Shown here one piece after another: positions 46,146 to 57,942 of a stretch of DNA of 64,000 nucleotides (position 1 is the stretch's first letter; each line of letters opens with the position of its first letter). The DNA comes from Lineus longissimus (lineage: Eukaryota; Nemertea; Pilidiophora; Heteronemertea; Lineidae), in NCBI RefSeq assembly GCF_910592395.1, contig NC_088326.1, positions 12,221,001 to 12,285,000 of the forward strand, given 5' to 3'. A program made the translations under genes and the position numbers. The notes beneath the pieces are model-generated. The model was not told where the DNA came from. It saw nothing but the letters and a program-made list of their open reading frames with translations, and ran no database searches.

Positions 46146-46823
46146 AAAGGCCCCATCATTTTTTTAGTTAGGCCTACCCACAACAGTAAAGGAGATCACT
46201 AATTTCTGGTTTGAGACTCAAGAACGGTTCCCACAATCTTGGCTAGTTCTTGACCAGAATCCAGGATCTAGAGAGATGAGCAGTGAAACACAGTTTTTGA
46301 GTTTGAGACTAGTTCCTGAATTCTTGGCTTGTTGGTGGACTGTGGAGAGCGGGGAGTCATATACTGCTCAGTTGATCCACTGACTTCTCACTAGATAAAC
46401 AAACAAGAGCCATCTTGCTCATCACACATTCAAACGCGTTGCCGAATTATTCTGATTGGCTTCTGTATAACAAAGGGAATGGGAAACTGACTTGACCGCT
46501 AGATGACAAAGCGAAAAGAGAATCGTATTTGTCGGAGGCAAAAGATATTGGTATCTGATTACTATTGGCAGTGCTGGACTTATTTGTCGATTCCTTCGTT
46601 ATCGTGATGGGAATGAGAGAACAGGTTACCCATGATGCTTCAGAGATCCGTTGTCTGCTTCCTTCCCACCTCCTATCATGGTTAGTTTGAATGTTCTAGG
46701 TCAATCCTCTCTTGTCATATTTCACTCCGTCTACCCGTAGAATTTGGCCGGGGTTGGCTGTGTTCGTTCTTCTTGATTGACCCCTCATCTAGAGACATCA
46801 GCTCAAACTTTTGTCCCCTTTTT

Positions 46824-47015
46824 AGCTCACCGAGCGGAGCTTATACGATACCGTGGTGTCCGTCGTCATCGTTGTTCGTTGTTAATTTTTGACAAAAGAG
46901 TGGCACCTTTCTTAACCGCTTGACCTAGAAGGTTCATATTTGGCGTGTGGGTACCCCTAGGCAAGACCTTCTTTCAAAATGAAAATTAGCGCAATTTGAC
47001 TGCTTGTCTGCCATA
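46824..47015 (+). mobile_element. Family C element, 5' fragment
   Basis: TTTTTAGCTCACCGAGCGGA, then ACCGTGGTGTCCGTCGTC, matches the start of the 29-kb element. Only one partial module follows before a family B copy begins. Confidence 0.7.
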
Positions 47016-47240
47016 TACAGTGGAACCCTGGGAAACATGACCACTCATGGGACCGAACAAACAAGTGAGAAAAAAAATTTGGACTTGGACATTTTTTCAT
47101 CTTTCAGAGTTGGGTTAGGGTTAGGATAAGGGTCATAAGTTCAAAATTCTGAAAAATTTTCAAAGTCAAATTTTTTTGGGACTGATGATATTTCTTCATT
47201 TTGTGCAGGAAAAAAAAACAAGTGAAAAAAATATTTGTAC
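47016..47240 (-). mobile_element. Family B element, reverse copy abutting a family C fragment
   Basis: Starts TACAGTGGAACCCTGGGAAA. It contains ACTCATGGGACCGA, CAAAGTCAAATTTTTTTGGG and the poly(A)/AAGTGAAAAAAATATTTG tail-like stretch. It begins where the family C fragment ends, suggesting nested insertion. Confidence 0.75.
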
Positions 47241-48065
47241 ATAATAGCAGCACTAGGGCAAAGTTTATTCCTAATTACCTGTGCCACAAGTAAATACAAT
47301 GAACTAGAACTTTAAAAGCCAAAAACCCAACAGATCAAATCCATTCATGTCCACTCGTAAAAATTCCCGCTGAGATTGCAGGGGGCAGCTATAATTTTGT
47401 TGTCACGACACGAAACGTTTCAGGGCAAGGCGATCAACCTTTATTACAATCTGCCGGAATTTCGTGGTTAATTGCGATTAATAACTTTCTCGCCTCTGCG
47501 GAGTAATTCCCGCTCGATACGAGTGGTAGCCAATGGTCAGTTGATTATTGCTGTTCTCTATTAGCTGTATTAGGTATTTTGGGGTAATTTTGATGTAGCC
47601 AAAGGCAAAAGAATACCATCGGTCGCATGGGTGATAGAACTAAGAATGTCCACAGTACTGTACGCAACCTTCCCCTATTTTGGGTAAGGATTGTATGGAA
47701 CCGATTCAGAGGCAGATTTCACCTCTGAGAGAAGTTGATACAGCCAAAAGCCAAAATGATACTGCAGGTTTCGTGCTTAGTTGGTCTAGTAACTTGATTG
47801 CAGTGCCTTACATAATGCATAAGAAATGAATCAGGCATGTGGACATGAAATCTTTTCGCAATAGATTGTCTGGAGTAGCCCTAAGTGGACATATTTGATG
47901 ACATAAACATTGGTTTGGTTGATTGGTCAAGTTTGTTTGGGGCCAAAGTGTTACCGATAGCTGCAAAGTATGAAACAGCACATGGCCTAGGGCAAGACGC
48001 TTATCACCACCCGCTTAGACATCTTGACTAAGCTTTATCTGTAGTACCCCCTTACTTGCATACAT

Positions 48066-48130
48066 CAGTGTTGGATCCAGAAATTTGGGGGAAGGGGGTG
48101 CTCACCCCCAAGCAGAGTGCACCAGATGTG
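48066..48130 (+). mobile_element. GTGTTGGATCCAGAAATTTG-type element fragment
   Basis: GTTGGATCCAGAAATTTGGG then GGGGGTGCTCACC, resembling the ends of the CAGGGGTGGATCC elements at 20.6 and 36.3 kb. Confidence 0.35.
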
Positions 48131-48473
48131 CGATTTTGGAAACAAGAGAGGGTGCATGCTTGGAAAAAATTGCCTGTCTGGGCATCTGAGGGTTTGAATT
48201 AGGAGTAGTTATTTGCTTCTTGTGGTGATACGAAAATTGGTGTTGTTTGCCTAAAAGGAGGTAGGACCTCATGTGCCACCCCTTTATCTGCCAGCTTCCA
48301 TACATCTGTTATTGACTTTCCTTGACCATTGGTTACTGGTGTTCGTTGACTGACATCACCAATACCTTCTATTGGCAGATTTTTATCATAATGCTCATCC
48401 AATAAGCTATAGCCGAGTCAGAAATGGTGCTCTTGGCAAATTTTCACAGTAACATAATTGAAAATGTTGAATG

Positions 48474-48530
48474 TTTCCTTTCCATTTGACTTCTGTAATC
48501 AGGATACCTGTCTATCAAGGACAGCACTAG
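48474..48530 (+). mobile_element. Family A MITE fragment
   Basis: Short remnant with CCATTTGACTTCTGTAATCA followed by TATCAAGGACAGCACTAG. Confidence 0.55.
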
Positions 48531-49184
48531 ATTCTTCTGTATGCCCTTGAAAGATGCCAAAAACACGAGTGTGTAATCTTTAAATCAACAACTTGGACCT
48601 AGTGTAGCTTTCTTCTTGCGATATATACATGAAGCCCATTCGGGCTGAGCATGGTTTTCCACATGAAACCACAGGGAAAACCTCCTTGTTGAATCTGGCC
48701 TTTATGACAAGCAAAAATCATCGATTCACAGATTTCAGAACCGATATTACCGTGATCAGAAGGTCACGGGAAAATCATCTGCGGTGTCACCCATCGCGGA
48801 GGCAATATTTTCGGCTTCTTTACGCATCAACAAGGTGTTTATGGAGAACTGTCACATGAGTTTTGGGTGACGGTCGTCATGGTAACCAGGAAGTGTCTGG
48901 AGGCTGTAGAGATGCGTTCATTTTCGCTGTAATTGTCTTTTTACGGCCATCCATTTTGTATGACTTGGTCCAAATAGTCTATCTGTGGTTCAATTTGAGC
49001 AAATTTAGACTTCTCCCTTGTGGGAGTGCCTTTAGCATTGCGATGAAATTAATATTTTCTTCAAATTCAAAGTGAAAAACACCATATGTGGTTTGAAGTC
49101 CAGAAATGATGAAATAATGCAACATTGCCGTCACAATGTTCTTCGTGGACATTTACGAATTTTTTTCAAAAATAGCAAAAAAAC

Positions 49185-49262
49185 TCCATCTACTGGAGGC
49201 AACTGCAACTAGTGGATGCCACTGCTGGAGGCAACTGCAACTACTGGAGGCACCCGCTCCTG
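49185..49262. repeat. CTACTGGAGGCAACTGCAA repeat
   Basis: Three or four imperfect copies of CTACTGGAGGCAACTGCAAC, partly interrupted by ATGCCACTG. Confidence 0.8.
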
Positions 49263-51420
49263 GACCAATTTTGCTGACTCAGGATAGATGAGGATCGGGT
49301 CATCGAATATCTTAGTGTCAGTTTCCTTCTTGATTTGATCCATGTAACAATATAACACGACAGACCTAACATGTCAAAACAGTATACCTTCACAACCTTG
49401 GTCAAGACCTGTCCTATCTTTGATAGTAATTTAAGTGATTTATGTACATCCATCATCACTATTTGACCGTATTACATAGGCCACACTGTCACGTTGTCCC
49501 TTCCACGATCATCACTATTTGACCTCATTACATTTTATAGGCGGACACACTGTCATACTGTCCTTGGACATGTTCTCTTTATGATATTCTTTGAGCCTTT
49601 CACGACTCCTGAAGTATATCATACATCTTGAGAAATATATCATTGGCCATGATCTGTCAACACCAGGTTATGTTTCTGACCTTGGTAGGCCAGTACTCTT
49701 AGAAAAGGACATAACCGTACTTCATTGGAGCAATTATGTTGACATCTTTGCACTCTTCCGCTGTCTCAAGTGGATAGATCTATCCATGTGATCAATCCAT
49801 GTCTTGTCCCTGTTATGAAAAAAACTGACAAAGATGTTTGATGTGAATCTGTCCCAATATCGGTATACGTTGTTCCAAATTCTAGATTATCGTTAGGGTT
49901 GGCCTAATCAATGCTCTTTCACAGAGTCAACTAAACCTGGTCAACTATGACACCGGCTGCCCAGGGCTGTGTCACAGTAATATATGTGATCACACTAATA
50001 CAGTTTAGTGACAAGAGGTCAGCCAAGTACCTTTTCCCAGATCTATCTGAAAACTCTCCACCTCTGACTTCGTTTGACCCCTAACACTATTTCACTCCTC
50101 TCACCAAATGATACTTCATCATCTAGAACATATCTTGTCGACCTCTCCCTGCCCTTCCTCGGAATGTATTTTGTCATTCTCATCACATCTTCCACCAAGT
50201 CGTCCCTCGGGAGAGATCATCATAACATCTCATACATAATAGCCATCTTAGTATCCTCAAATATATAACACTTAGACCAAAACCTGTATTAGATTAACTC
50301 CGGGAGCCACGGGACTAACTTGAGGTATATTGCCGGATAAAATTTCACCGGAGACAATTATGGAGAGGAGTCGTCAAATTTAAAATTCAAATTGCTTGTT
50401 ATATTTTGCGGTGTATACCTGAAGAAAATGTGAAATCATATGAGAAAATGTGAAATGATATTCTTCATATGTTCCGAGAAAGTGATGATTGACATTTGAA
50501 CAAATTGCTAGCAGTATGACTGGCTGACTCTGGGAGATTTTTCACAATCTCTACTTGCAAAGATCCTGCTGCACCGTACGGCGGAGGTGCTTAGATATTG
50601 CAAAGAAAACCACAAATATGTTGCTTTCATAAACTAAGATGATGAGTTGTTTTGGCAAAATAGCGCAGTCTGTCAACCAACCTCGACATTAAATGTTGCA
50701 ATGATCTGAAATGACAAAAATCGTTGTATTTTTTCATGAAATGAACTGTAAGAGGATACTAAAGACAGAAGCACAGCATCTACATTGTACATGCCCCCTT
50801 CTTCTTTGAAATTGACAAAATTTATCTCTTTACTAAGCGTGTCCATTTCTCTCCCTCAATCGATTCGATTACCACTCAAACATCCTACTACCCACCAAAC
50901 ACTCAACCGCAGATTGAATCACACCAATAATATCACTTTATCAAAATAGATACGAACTCATGAATCCGATCACAGCAATTTGAGATTTCTAAATCAATTA
51001 TGGGACATTGAGAATTATCAGCGTTTCATGCGTATGGATATTGGTGTAACGCTTTGAGATTTCTGTTGATCATCTTTTACTATAAATCGCATACTGCACA
51101 ATAGTTTAGTACCTGGAAATATTCACCCCTCAATGATGATTCTTGCCGAGTTTTATGACTCGTGTTATGAAAATAGTTAATGAATAAAAGACAACTCCAC
51201 AATGTAATCCAAATCGTCTTCCAACATTTCGATTTAATGAACCTTCTTCTGGGAATGAACCTTCTTCATTTTATGAAAATAAACACGTCACTTCATGATC
51301 TACAGTTACCTCATTTGTTGCATCGGATTCTCGTAAACAAATTTAGTCAACGATGTTTCCGAAACGGTCTCACTTCACTCCGCATTGATTTCATTACAAG
51401 TTGAATGCGATCTGCTTCAA

Positions 51421-51500
51421 ATATCTTAGTGCACTGGGCTTATAATGGGGAGGTTGTGGGTTGGAAACCAGGAATGATCAGTGTCCTTGAGCAACATATT
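51421..51500 (+). mobile_element. Degenerate tRNA-like SINE head
   Basis: CTTAGTGCACTGGGCTTATA followed by GTTGTGGGTTGGAAACC keeps A-box/B-box spacing but has lost the TTCGA core. Confidence 0.4.
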
Positions 51501-52090
51501 TCAGGCCGTATATATTCAGGCATGACAGGACTTTTTCAACATTTTATTGGAATTGTCCAGTAGAACTAAACTGCTAATAGTGATCTTAGCCCTTGTGGCA
51601 ATGCAGGCTGAGTTTTCAATATGGCCGTGAGGAATGGCATTAGAGAGACTATTTCTCTAAACCTTGTCCCAAGGTAGCCCTCTAAGGTTCGACGAGCGAT
51701 GACGCACACTTTCTCCTAAGAGTGAAACTAGAACAAAACAATAGTACCTAGCCTCTCATCCGCACCTAACAAAAGTACAATATCTATCTCCTTTTTCATT
51801 GCGTGATAAAACACACACTTATATATGAAAGGGGCAACTCGAACACTGTGTTCTTGAATACAAATGGCCCTTAATAACAATAAAATGGTACTTAACAGCT
51901 TTTCTCGCTGTCATAAAATCATTAGGTTAGGTGTTGGATTGAGAAGGACAACTCTTGGTCCCATCATGACCCATCGTAAAAAGGCAATTTCGTACATTTA
52001 CCATTATTTTGCCAAACTGACATATCTAAGTGCCATGCTTGCCACAAGACTTTGGAGCACATTGGGCACCTGGGATACTGGTGAAAGGAG

Positions 52091-52165
52091 CTATGGTGGT
52101 GTAGTTGATCTGGTCTCTGACTGGCAGTCAAGAGGTCGCTGGTTCAATCAGAGATTTGCCTAGAG
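52091..52165 (+). mobile_element. tRNA-like SINE head
   Basis: TGGTGTAGTTGATCTGGTCT followed 30 bp later by GAGGTCGCTGGTTCAATC, a typical A-box/B-box pair. Confidence 0.5.
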
Positions 52166-52529
52166 TCTTATGCCAACTGTCGGGTTTGAGTTAGGGACCA
52201 GACCGGGATATCCAAGCCATCTAAACGATGGCACACTTCCACAAACTTGAGTCGGTCGTTTGCAGTCCCGGGGTGCTTTGCCCTCGAGGGTTCATGTTTT
52301 GTCTGACAGTTGTGCCCGCCGTTATGTCTCGATACTTTCAGAGAGCAGTCACTTTCGGTGGGAGATAAAACACATACCTTGGTCTTATTGGGTGCGAGGT
52401 GGACATCAACCTTTTGTGGAATATAAACTCTCCCATTATACCTATAAAACGACAACTGATGACTTTTCGTCTTGCCATAAAAGCAATAATCATTGTCTGA
52501 TTCATGATTGACTTTTCAAATACTTCTTC

Positions 52530-52650
52530 TTCATGTTCATTCTTTAGACAGGCCACCCTGTGTTGGTCTGATGTTCTCAGTTTTCCTCTTCATTTCTGAC
52601 TTTCCTCTCTGTACAATTGGTCCTGCAGCTGCAGGGCGGCACCATTTGGA
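52530..52650 (+). repeat. Dispersed copy of the 131-bp repeat found at 53.5 kb
   Basis: Shares CTCAGTTTTCCTCT, CCTCTCTGTACAATTGGTC and GCAGCTGCAGGG with the tandem pair about 0.9 kb downstream, and the upstream word CTTTAGACAG. Confidence 0.75.
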
Positions 52651-52732
52651 AGTGAGTTTTTTACTCACAAAACAACAGTGTGTCAATTGTACTTCATCTC
52701 CCAGTCTGCACAGTATAGAGAAATGGATTTGG

Positions 52733-52805
52733 GAAGCATGTGGCACAGTGGCAAAGCATCTGGCTTGTGATCTGATTCGAGGCTCGACCAGTGCCGCTGG
52801 CCTGA
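52733..52805 (+). mobile_element. tRNA-like SINE head
   Basis: TGGCACAGTGGCAAAGCATC followed by GATTCGAGGCTCGACC. A-box-like and weak B-box, about 640 bp from another tRNA-like head in the same orientation. Confidence 0.4.
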
Positions 52806-53463
52806 AATGGCCAAGTGTAGCTCATTTGAAACACTTTGTGACAGTATGTTGTTTGTAATGTTCAATCTTTGTCAGAACTTATGTTTGACATTTTAAAGAA
52901 GTCAGAGGTTAACTTCCTACGACAGTCATGAACAGGCAGTAAAGTAAAGTGCTCTATTAGCCTTAATTATGCCATTGGTCCTTTAAGCAAGTCAGATAGA
53001 AGATGGTGGTTTCGATCACAAGCCTCTTAACGGGACGAAAACATAATAAATCTTAACAAATTATTACTAAAAGGTACTGATGAGAGGATTTCCTGATGAC
53101 TTTATTGATGATAGGCATTGACCACTTCGTCTTACGATGAAAAATGGACCGGGAACCATTTGTCCAGAGTAAGTAATCATATAAGATTCTTAACATCGAA
53201 TCGTGTAGTAAGTCGCCAGGCCTATCGTGGCATATTGATGGTAAGCTCAAAATATTCGCTTTTTTCATTAGGAATCAGTTGACGAGATGACACGGTGAGA
53301 TGATGCTCAATCATAATGGCCTCTGCTTATTTCTTATCAGTGAGTTAGATTATGTCTTCCATTTTTCATGGATTATTCCTTTGACGTTGAGAAATACCTG
53401 ATATCAGTCAGACTACTTCTTCTGTTCACTCTTTAGACAGTCAGCCCTTCGTTCGTCAAATGT

Positions 53464-53727
53464 TCTCAGTTTTCCTCTACCTTTCTGGTTTCCTCTCTGT
53501 ACAATTGGTCTTGCAGCTGTAGGGGGACACCATATGGCCAGATTTCTTGTCTGTTGGCTTCCTGTAGTGGACAGTCCTGTTTTACATGGCTTGTTGTCAG
53601 TTTTCCTCTGCCTTTCTGGTTTCCTCTCTGTACAATTGGTCTTGCAGCTGCAGGGGGACACCATATGGCCAGATTTCTTGTCTGTTGGCTTCCTGTAGTG
53701 GACAGTCCTGTTTTACATGGCTTGTTG
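53464..53727 (+). repeat. 131-bp tandem duplication, two copies
   Basis: CAGTTTTCCTC at 53467 recurs at 53598. Both copies include CTCTCTGTACAATTGGTCTT, GGGGGACACCATATGGCCAG and GGACAGTCCTGTTTTACATG, with very few differences. Confidence 0.95.
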
Positions 53728-56504
53728 TCATTTAATCTATTCAATTACCGGTATGTTCTCCCTTTATCAAGAAATAAGTTGATTGCCGGAGATAATAAAT
53801 CAGACAGCTAAAAGTCAAGTACCCAAGTCCTGAAAAATAATCTCTGACCTTCCCCAGCCACCGTCCCAGATCTTTTTGATGCACATTGATATATTCACAC
53901 AAGGTCGTCCGCCATCTTAATTTTTATGGCACGTATTTATCAATATCAAAAATCACTTAATGACTGTCACAGGAAATAACGGATCGCCCTTTTAAAAGCT
54001 ATTTTTCATTATTCATCGTCGGGCTCATACCCTCGTTCATGATATGATTGAGATAACGTCGTTGCACTATATCAATCAATGGATTAGGCTGATAGATACA
54101 TACCTCTTATAAAAAGTGCAATTGCAGATTCACTTTTCAGCGTAAACTATTCATACATTCAGTTCAACTTCAATTTTTTTAGCCATCATTCAATATAACA
54201 AATAACATTTTAAAAATATATCTGTCATAATCATTCTATAAATTATTCCTAAGCAGAATTTTCAACAAACTTGTGAGTACGGTACTGTTGCATTCTTGAA
54301 GGATCAAACCCAAAACGACTTTCCAAATTCAGTTTCCCGCTTCAACCTTTTCACAACTTCAACGTAGCATGTTTTATGGAAATTTCTTTTATCGGTACAC
54401 CCTGTAGGAGCAAATGTTTTTCATAGCCGTCATACGATATGACAGATTGCCTTTTAAAAAGTTATTTGTCATTCCGGTTACTTATCAATGTTTCCCTTGA
54501 CAATTTTCGCGAATATCATAATATCGTTGTGTGCTTCGGAGACGGCAAGCAAAGCACCTTTCTCTCCTCGTGACTTGATTGCGTTTATGATGTCATGGAC
54601 TTCAATTTAAGGACTGAACATCTTTTTGAGACAATTGTCAATTTATTGACTCAAATGTGTTAAGGTAAGTTATATTCATGTGGAGTTTGCTTGCATTTTG
54701 TATTAGAATGCACAGACCAGAGTCCTTGATTGTTTTCAACATTTCCATTTTGATGTAATGTCCGATGACATATTATCACCACGTCATCTTCCCAGCGACC
54801 GAGGTCGAACTTATGACACCCCGATAACCTGACCACGACGTCACTTCCAATGATGTCATAGAAGCTGTGTCTACACAGTGACGTCATGATGAAGGTCCTT
54901 ACTTCCATGACGTGCATTATCAAAGCATTGACCCACATAAAAAGGATCGCTGCACAGAGGTTCCCGTTGGAATCAAAATCGGAATAGTGTGATTGATAAT
55001 TCAGTTGGCTTTTGAATTATTCGTAGAGTCACTGTAGAGCGGAAGGTGACTGGGTCCTGGCAGCTTGCGCTTGATAAAGCCATTGCCCCTTTGATTATAA
55101 CCACTGCTCTCCACGAAAACATCATTCCCCAAACTAAACAAGAGACATTTCAGCCTCCAAAGACGTGCTTTAAAAATCACTTAATCAACCGAGACCTACA
55201 TCAACCTTAATTAACCAGTCAGATGTAAAACAAATGTTATTTTAATTTCGCCTGCGATCCCCATCTCGTAAATATTTCATAATAGCCTTGAGAGAGCGCC
55301 ACTGATGCACTGAATGACCGCTGAATGCCCTCGCTATGTATTTTATTCATTTTATCGGTTCTGTAAGTACACCCGGAAAATTATGAATCCGACCCGCGTA
55401 GCTGTCAACCTCCTGTTCCATTAATCATTTTCACTGATATTACCGCAATTTATCTTTTAGATGTGTAAGTGCGCTGTATTCATGGACGACAATAAAATGC
55501 TGGTCGAAGGTTTTAGGATCAGTGTTTTTCTGTTTACGCGCGATTGGTGTTGGCTCTTTGTAAATGTGTCGATATGGTTGTATTTTCTGGTAATTCTGAC
55601 TTTTTGTTGGCTGTAGGGTATCAAGACTTGAGATATTCTGCAAAACATTAATAGAATGAGGGATTAAGTGGACCTGCTGAATCCCTGTAGATGTCGCTTT
55701 GTGTCGTGTACCTTTCCGGGCCTGTGTGAACATCGTGACGACTACGCCAAGAGCTGATGACATAAATGACATCTTGCATCGTTTATCTTTGGTTAATCTG
55801 ATGTAGTCAGATTCCTGAGATCAACTGAGTACTTTTGGCCACGATATGAAAACACTTTACAAATCTTGACGAGTGTGAGGGGAAGTTTGGCATGAGTAAT
55901 CAAACGCATTAACGACGACAGCAGAAGGAACCTTTTCACAGCCCACAAAAATATATTTTTGTCAAATATTTACAAGGCGGGAAAGTACACTTCAAAGGGT
56001 TAACGTTTATTGGTGAATCCATGCCTAATAAATCACATTAAAAATGAATCGCAGAACACTAAGGTCATGACACTTCACGATGCGCTTTGCGGAATATCCA
56101 TTCATTTTAAAAATGTAAGGCTAATCTTGTTAAAGGGGTTTAGAAATTAATAAAACTGCTTTGGGAGTAGGGAGTATTTTTCACGTATAAATCTCTCATG
56201 ATATGGTAGAGTTGGTTTATTTTTTGTAATCACATTAAAACGATTCATCATTTTAAATAGAAATTAATGGGATTGCATGACACTTCAAGGGTACGGTGTG
56301 ATGAAGAATTCATATTTGTAGCAAATATATTGCATTTTAGCCTAATGTGATGAATATTGCCAAAAAAGTATAATTGAAATTGATGACTTTGATAAAAAAG
56401 TCAAGGGCAGTGTTTATTCAATTTGAAAAGGTTGTTCTATTGGAAACATGCAGAAGCTGAGTCTGAATTGTAGACGGGCAAAAGTGTCCATGCATGGATC
56501 TCAA
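53728..56504. other. No gene recognised; contains the CRE-like cluster
   Basis: AT-rich sequence. The CRE-like cluster at 54.8 kb is the only notable motif group. Confidence 0.5.
54775..54915. promoter_or_regulatory. Candidate cluster of CRE/ATF-type sites
   Basis: One perfect TGACGTCA palindrome (54879-54886) plus ACGTCA (54781 and 54838), TGATGTCA (about 54851) and TGACGT (about 54908) within about 130 bp. Another TGATGTCA lies near 54598. CREB/ATF/AP-1 family proteins bind such sites. No adjacent gene was recognised, so enhancer function is inference. Confidence 0.35.
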
Positions 56505-56700
56505 CTACGGATCCATCCATGGGCCCATCCATGGATCTATGATGGAGAATCCCCTACGGATCCATCCATTGGCCCATCCATGGATCTATGATGGAGAATC
56601 CCCTACGGATCCATCCATTGGCCCATCCATGGATCTGTGAAAGAGAATCCCCTACGGATCCATCCATGGACCCATCCATGAATCTATGATGGAGAATCCC
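56505..56700. repeat. 49-bp tandem repeat, four copies, rich in GGATCCATCC/CCATGGAT
   Basis: Units start at 56505, 56554, 56603 and 56652 with CTACGGATCCATCCAT and end in GATGGAGAATCCCC. Each contains partial palindromes (GGATCC, CCATGG). Confidence 0.95.
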
Positions 56701-56754
56701 CATCATAGATCACAGACATTCACTACAGTTTAGGCACCATTTGGGTTTAGTGGC

Positions 56755-57027
56755 CACGTGACTGCTACTTTGGCCAGAGTAGAGTCCACGCAAACTACTC
56801 ATGTTTCTCACTTGGTGGGGTCTTTTCTTTGCCCTGGAATAGACACCAGATACAAGGAACCTCGGTTTTACGTCTCATTAGAAGGACTGTGAAGAGCAAG
56901 GTATTTTAGTTCAGTGAAAGCCACGCCGGTTCATCCTGTAATACAACCCTGGGTTCTCCCCGGGATCGGACCTGGGACCTATTGTGTTGTAAGCAGCAGT
57001 GTTAACCACTGGGCTATGAGGCTCCCT
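56755..57027 (-). mobile_element. tRNA-derived SINE, copy 2
   Basis: Matches copy 1 along its length: CTTTGCCCTGGAATAGACAC, TCGGTTTTACGTCTCATTAG, AAAGCCACGCCGGTTCATCC, then GGTTCTCCCCGGGATCGGAC and GTGTTAACCACTGGGCTATG. The B-box carries a mutation (GATCGGAC), so it is probably inactive. Confidence 0.85.
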
Positions 57028-57466
57028 CGCCAGGGGTCAAAATCCATGTGATATCAAGATTGACTGATGGCACACTTTACGAGTCCCTAGAGTCTGCTTT
57101 GATGGCCAGGCTCGGTGACCGTGGTCAATTCATGAATGATTCTATCAGTTTCTCTAATTGTATTGTATTCTTGTATTGTATACGTTGATTGTATTCATCG
57201 TAATGATACAAAAGGTTACGTTCACAAAATCATCGGAAAAATATACTTTTTCATGAAATGAATTCTTCCAAACGATGTTCTGGTCTTTGCATTCTTCCCA
57301 CTGCAAGAGTGAGGTTGAAATCCCCCAAATTTGGATTGTGGCTGCCCTTGTGGCAGTAGAATACGGTCCCACAGGTGGCAAAAACCTCTACCCTTTGGCA
57401 GTATGCTGCCCTAGCACAAGGCAAGGGGTGTATGCCCATGGAGTCAGGACAGTGCCAGTAGGCCTG

Positions 57467-57942
57467 TAAGGGGCCTTGTCCAAATTATTCGCCGAAATTC
57501 GCCGTAATTCGCCCCAAAAACGCCACAAATTCGCCTTAAATTCGCCGAAAGTCTCCTGCGAATTTTGGCGAAGTTCTGACGATGTTTGGCGAAGTTTGGG
57601 CGATTTTGAAGGCGAATTATCGGCGAATTTTTGGCGATTTTCCGGCGAATTTGTGGCGATTTTATGGCGAATTTATGGCGATTTTATGGCGAATTCTAGG
57701 CGATTTCTGTTGAACTTTCCGGCGAATTTGTGGCGATTTTCCGGCGAATTTGTGGCGATTTTATGGCGAATTCTCGGCGATTTTATGGCGAATTCTAGGC
57801 GATTTCTGTTGAACTTTCCGGCGAATTTTTGACGATTTTTGAGGAGGTTTTGGCGAATTTTGGCGAACTTGTAAAAATTCGCCGTAAATTCGCCAGAAAT
57901 TCGCCGATGAATTTCGGCGAATAATTTGGACAAGGCCCCTAA
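57467..57942. mobile_element. PIF/Harbinger-like MITE with an 11-bp-period interior
   Basis: Perfect 31-bp terminal inverted repeats begin GGGGCCTTGTCC (57470) and end GGACAAGGCCCC (57939). They are flanked by the direct repeat TAA (57467-57469 and 57940-57942), the TWA target site typical of PIF/Harbinger. The interior is built of GGCGAATTTGT/GGCGATTTTAT-type units every 11 bp, with a 99-bp higher-order unit ending TTGAACTTTCC at 57720 and again at 57819. The 5' and 3' arms use the inverted unit TTCGCC. No transposase is present. Long open frames through it are periodicity artefacts. Confidence 0.9.

Larger units (their letters stand above)
47241..51420. other. No gene recognised
   Basis: Only small repeat remnants, listed separately. 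Two similar CATCACTATTTGACC...TTACAT words near 49453 and 49508 form a short duplication. Confidence 0.5.

Noticed and set aside
53413-53811. Duplicated 83-92-codon frames
   Set aside because: They follow a 131-bp tandem duplication. The frames overlap on both strands, and a related copy at 52.6 kb does not keep the frame.
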